From contig RCSZ01000006.1 of assembly GCA_014898425.1 (NCBI GenBank), positions 1,426,001 through 1,490,000 of the forward strand: a stretch of 64,000 nucleotides of DNA. Reading direction: 5' to 3'. Position numbers and translations under genes: made by a program. The notes beneath the pieces were generated by a model, which was not told where the DNA came from, ran no database searches, and saw nothing but the letters and a program-made list of their open reading frames with translations. Every line of letters begins with the position of its first letter. Position 1 is the stretch's first letter. Source of the DNA: Botryotinia globosa (taxonomy: Eukaryota > Ascomycota > Leotiomycetes > Helotiales > Sclerotiniaceae). Positions 59,959-64,000 of this stretch are shown here, in pieces.

Positions 59959-60525
59959 ATGGCAACAACCAAACCACCCGTTCCACCTTTCACCGAGGAG
60001 ACTGCTCGTATCAAGGTTAAAGCTGCACAGGATGTATGGAACACAAAGTATGCACTCATTGTTCCTCTCACATAGTTATCAGCATATCATTAATACAACC
60101 TAGAGATCCCCAAGTAGTAAAGAATGCCTATACCGAAGATTCTATCTGGAGAAACCGCGATACATTTATCCGCGGCCAAGATGAAATCGTCGCATTTCTG
60201 TGCAAGAAGTGGGCAAAGGAGAATGGATACAGATTGAGGAAAGAGTTATTTGCATTTACGGAAAATAAGGTATGTTTTCTGGTATTGTATGAAGGGAGTG
60301 CTAATGAGATGTGTATAGATAGCAGTACAATTCTGGTATGAGTTTCATGATGAGGATGGTCAGTGGTGGAGATGCTATGGACTTGAGGATTGGACGTTTG
60401 CGGAAGATGGGAGAATGAGGAAGAGGCAGATGAGTGGGAATGATGTTGAGATTGGAGATGAGGAGAGGTGGTTTAAAGAGGGCGTGGATGTTAATGATGT
60501 TGAGATTTCAGAAAAACATTGGTGA
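59959..60525 (+). CDS. SnoaL/NTF2-like fold protein (DUF1348)
   Basis: Three exons, 59959-60047, 60104-60269 and 60319-60525; 153 aa. It starts MATTKPPVPPFTEETARIKV and contains the DUF1348 pattern AQDVWNTKDPQVVKNAYTED, SIWRNRDTFIRGQDEIVAFL, KKWAKENGYRLRKELFAF, and IAVQFWYEFHDEDGQWWRCY with GLEDWTFAEDGRMRKRQMSG. This is a small alpha+beta cone-fold family found across bacteria and fungi; no activity is established. The C-terminus DVNDVEISEKHW is typical. Introns of 56 and 49 nt give clean junctions. Confidence 0.92.
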
Positions 60526-61139
60526 GGTTGTGTGGTGACACACAATGTATAATCGTTTACCTCACAAATTTTATAACGGCTCTTCTTTAAGATATTGATA
60601 TTCATTCATTAATATATTATAATATACTCCAGACATAGTTCCGAATGCCTAGGGTTCAATGCCAGCATCTAATTTACTTTTATCCCGTGCCTCTCATCTT
60701 ATCAATTTCATCAATTTGACATTTTCAGATCTTTCAGTTGTTCAATTTTTGCCTAGAAAGTTGGTATCTTCAACCTATTAATGGTACTGTTGGACACCTT
60801 CATTACAGAGAGGTCGGTTCACATCTCCTCGAAGTGGGCTCCCTTCAATGTTAACTGCAAGTCTCTCAATTCTAGCTCGATCCCTCAATGTATCGCCCAC
60901 ACATATATACATCCGTCCCGTCAGTCGAGCTTTGTCAATCTGATCTGGTTCTCCATCAAGCTTGTAAAGTTCCACAGGGAGGGATTAGAGACCCATCGTG
61001 AAAGTCTAATAAACAAGTTAAGCCGCATTGATTGGTCTGTTTATTCTCAATAGAATGTCAAATTTTGGATATTTCGCGTCGGGAGCATTCTCGCCTATTA
61101 AAACCTTTTATGGTGATCTCGCTCCCGTTTTCGCTTGTA
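60526..61139. other. Intergenic
   Basis: 3' flank of the SnoaL-like gene up to the fourth miniature element. No gene seen. Confidence 0.5.
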
Positions 61140-61655
61140 AGAGTTCTAGAACCTACCTACTCATTGTATACTGTAATGATTTGTAAAATAATCCCTGTAA
61201 AATTCAGGGGTTTCTATATAAATTAAAATATCAAATGATTGTTTCGAATCTTTCTATTAAATTACAAAATATATATAATAAATAATTTGAAATATTATTA
61301 ATACAAAAAAGTTTCTAATTTATTTTATTTATTTTTTTATTAAAAGATTATATAAAATTTTATTAAAAAAGACTTGGAATTTTAACTTCTAATACTTTTC
61401 TTATACAAAATAAACAAATTTTACCAAAAAAAAAATTGATCTTTAATTTTAAACTTTCAAAAATATTATTCAAAAAATATTTAAAAATAAATTTATATTT
61501 TTTTTGAAATATTTTCAATAATTCTAAATCATTTATTATAAAGTCTTCAATTTCATTATATATATTAATAAATAAATAAAAGTATCAAAAGCTAAATAAT
61601 TGAATATTTTAATTGGAAAAGCATTACATATGCTATGAGCAGAGGCTAGAACTCT
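61140..61655. mobile_element. AT-rich TA-flanked miniature element, family A copy 4
   Basis: A 516-bp block. Left end AGAGTTCTAGAACCTACCTA, right end ...GAGGCTAGAACTCT, with TA on both sides (61138-61139, 61656-61657). It shares ATAATCCCTGTAAAATTCAG and TTTTAATTGGAAAAGCATTA with the other copies of family A. There is no coding capacity. It lies upstream of the RGS/Rax1-like gene. Confidence 0.8.
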
Positions 61656-62605
61656 TATCTTACTGATCGCTCGGCTTCGCGCCGAACCTCTCAACAAAGT
61701 TAGAGGTTTTCCGCGAAGATTGCAAGATTTAACCATTTAACAGGGATACAAAGTCGTTTGGAAAGAACAAAACGTCAAATACGGATCTACGTCCTAGTGC
61801 CACGTGCTTTGTAGATAATCGCGTCGGGGGTGGAGTACCAAGATGAACCTCGACCGCACATCTAGTCAAGGTCGTATTATAGACGAGCATCGACTCTCAC
61901 TGATCATTGGCCAATCGTTAAAGCAGAGAGTCGTACATCGGGAGCCCCGCCAGCAAATTGCCTCGTTGAAAATTGCAGGTGAAGCCTAATTAGGTACTTT
62001 GTGGAGCTCGGATCGAGGCAAGAGAAGCTAGGCTCGCTAGGTTTTCCGCACGTCCTACACTGTCATGGCATCTTTCCTGACCACGGGCTGTCGATAATCT
62101 AACAACATACTCGAAAATTAGCTTTCGTGTACTCAATCTTGCGAACGGTTCTCAGAGCAAGAAGGATGATGCTTGCAGTTGGAACTCGAGCCTGGAGCGG
62201 CAGCCGACCTTCATATGCGTAAACTTGCAAAAGGCTGATGGTCTAAGTGGACATCTACTACTCATGTACTCCTCTAAAGAGCCCCCGAAAGCAGGATATA
62301 TGTCAAGATACAGGACTGTCTCTCTTTTGTTTCTTTCACTGATTATAAACCCTTTCCATTCGCCCACATTGATGTGCAGTTGCTCAGTCATCTTGATACA
62401 TAGATTGAGTTCAATCACCAGCGTACCTTCCTTCCAAGCCTTTAACGCCTCCTATTCTGATATCAACATCTTTCTTACCCTTGATTCTCACGATCTTTCC
62501 CTAAATCACTAGTGTTTTATATCCTTTTAACAAACTATTGTTTTCTTGTTTCACATCTTCAACCATATAAATTGGAGTACTTTTTGGTACTCATAACCTG
62601 CAATC
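61656..62605. other. Upstream region of the RGS/Rax1-like gene
   Basis: Mixed-composition DNA, ending in an AT/CT-rich leader. The ORFs at 62152-62512 overlap each other on both strands and have no family resemblance. Confidence 0.5.
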
Positions 62606-64000
62606 ATGTCGGGCCTCATACCGTACCTAGGGGAGGTTTTGTCAAACGTCAACTATCATCGTCCCGAGTACAGAACCTCATATTCCAGTTCAGAAAAATC
62701 TTCAAGAGACTCCAGCATGGATATATCTCGGACGCACTCGAAAGGTTCTAGCAAATTCTCTCAAGGCATTCCGGATGCTCTTACATTTGACAAAATTATC
62801 AATGGTGGAACATGTCCTGTAAGATCAAGCTCTATTATATTTCCCGTGGCAATTCTGTTTTTATCATTTGACGGAACAACCGATTCGACATGTTCCGGTC
62901 ATGACTGATTACAGTGCCTGTATCACTTACACTCAATGCCTCATCACATTGCTGACCACTTATTTTTAGCCAATGACCGTGAGAGAATTTATGAACTATC
63001 TCGAGTTTATTGAGCATGCTCCAGAGAATCTTCAGTTCTTCCTCTGGTTCCGAGATTACACATCTCGTTTCGAAAATTCAAACCCATCCAATCCCTTCTC
63101 AACTCCACCCGCAACAGCCTCTTCAGAACGTCAGGTTTCTGGTTCATCTGAATATCATAATGATTCGGCGGTTGGCTTTGATGATGCTGCGGATGATAAG
63201 CGGCCAATGACTACCCGTACCATCAAAACAACAATGAATTCTCCGCCACAGGTTACGGCTCCTTGGGAGACAGGTTTTGATAAAGAAGGGGGATCCTTTA
63301 TGGAAGTTCGACCAGCAGCACAAGATTCATACCGTTCGATTACCCAGCAAACATTTAGTCGTGCTGGTATTCAAATTCCAGGTAATTTGATGGAACCCTT
63401 TGCTCCGCAAATTAAAGCTTACCCCATGACCAGATATTAATCTACCTTATCGTGATGAGATTGATCGAATCGTCGCCATATATATTGCAGATAATGGCTC
63501 TCGTCAACTCAATCTATCTTCACGTCAAAGAACTACTCTTCTTGAGCGCCTCTCAACCACAACTCATCCTTCTGCCTTCCAACCCATTGTCGAAACCGTT
63601 GAATCTAGCTTGAGACATCAAGCACACCCCAATTTTATTCGTTGGAGTATTTGCAATGGCAACAAACCACGTCAAGTGTTTGCCAAGGGTCTCGGTGTTG
63701 CTCTTATTATTTTCGGCTTCCTGTACGCAATTCTTACAACCCTCAGTAATATGTCCCGAGGATGGCGTGCATTTTCGGCATTATTCTGGGTCCTGGGAAT
63801 TTCCACACTGTATGCAGCATTCAGAGGGATGTGTGTTGTACTACATGGCCTTCATCATCGCCATCTTCGACCTTGGGAGTTATGGGAGTCTGAGGACTCT
63901 GCCATGTATCTGGACGATAAATCTTGTAGCGGAAAGGACGAAGAGTATCCATGGGTCAAGAAATATGAGAAGAGATTTGTAATCAGAAAAATCTTTGATC
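62606..64000 (+). CDS. RGS-domain membrane protein, Rax1-like (3' end beyond window)
   Basis: Exons 62606-62818, 62970-63381 and 63434 to the window edge, in frame to the last base, so the gene is truncated by the window. Visible length is about 397 aa. An N-terminal tail precedes an RGS-type fold: LTFDKIINGGTCPPMTVREF, then MNYLEFIEHAPENLQFFLWF with RDYTSRFE, a long Ser/Pro-rich insert, and the second half LPYRDEIDRIVAIYIADNGS with PSAFQPIVETVESSLRHQAH and PNFIRWSICNGNKPRQ. Then come hydrophobic segments (LGVALIIFGFLYAILTTL, AFSALFWVLGISTLYAAF) and a basic loop. An RGS half split by an insert and followed by membrane segments is the layout of Rax1-type proteins, which act in bud-site selection or hyphal signalling. 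GAP activity towards a G-alpha is not assured. Confidence 0.85.

Overview
This is a nuclear segment of a filamentous ascomycete. The genes carry many short GT-AG introns (mostly 43-150 nt), with CTAAC/CTAAT-type branch sites visible in several. The proteome is typically fungal: SKT5/CHS4 chitin-synthase regulator, CBP4, VPS62, Lsb1-like SH3 protein, DHA1 drug transporter, UstYa-like protein, Dabb protein. Gene content and style suggest Leotiomycetes, perhaps Sclerotiniaceae such as Botrytis or Sclerotinia; that placement is inference. About half the window is gene-poor, AT-rich and full of simple repeats.

Left part (1-13 kb): a 576-aa single-exon protein with a PD-(D/E)XK-like nuclease signature; two tandem F-box-like paralogues on the minus strand, the first intact (3015-5560) and the second (6323-8815) broken by three in-frame stops; a BTB/POZ protein; a small Dabb-domain protein; and a dienelactone hydrolase. 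13-31 kb: an SH3 protein with an unusually long in-frame N-terminal extension, a broken two-intron gene at 17.3-18.1 kb, a transaldolase family protein, a coding remnant of unknown type, a DHA1 MFS transporter and a dynamin-family GTPase.

Middle (31-44 kb): a gene desert around VPS62, holding miniature inverted-repeat elements, long pyrimidine-rich tracts, microsatellites and one tRNA-Arg(ACG). Right part (44-64 kb): housekeeping genes, several of them mitochondrial (CBP4, mitochondrial pyruvate carrier, complex I B8 subunit), plus SKT5/CHS4 and a peroxiredoxin. A decayed accessory patch follows (UstYa-like pseudogene, small signal-peptide ORF, miniature element, GNAT pseudogene). The window ends with a SnoaL/NTF2-like protein and an RGS/Rax1-like membrane protein that runs off the right edge.

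The most striking non-coding content is a four-copy family of roughly 430-530 bp AT-rich elements flanked by TA (32252, 40282, 42520, 61140), a separate pogo-like miniature element (37549-38025), and a third TA-flanked element (57415-57743). Four genes are disrupted by nonsense changes, all explainable as C:G to T:A transitions from an inferred sense codon. I found no clear new multi-gene system. The best leads are the nuclease-like protein, the element family, the SH3 fusion, and the decayed UstYa neighbourhood. All exon coordinates were derived by eye from splice signals, reading frame and family resemblance.
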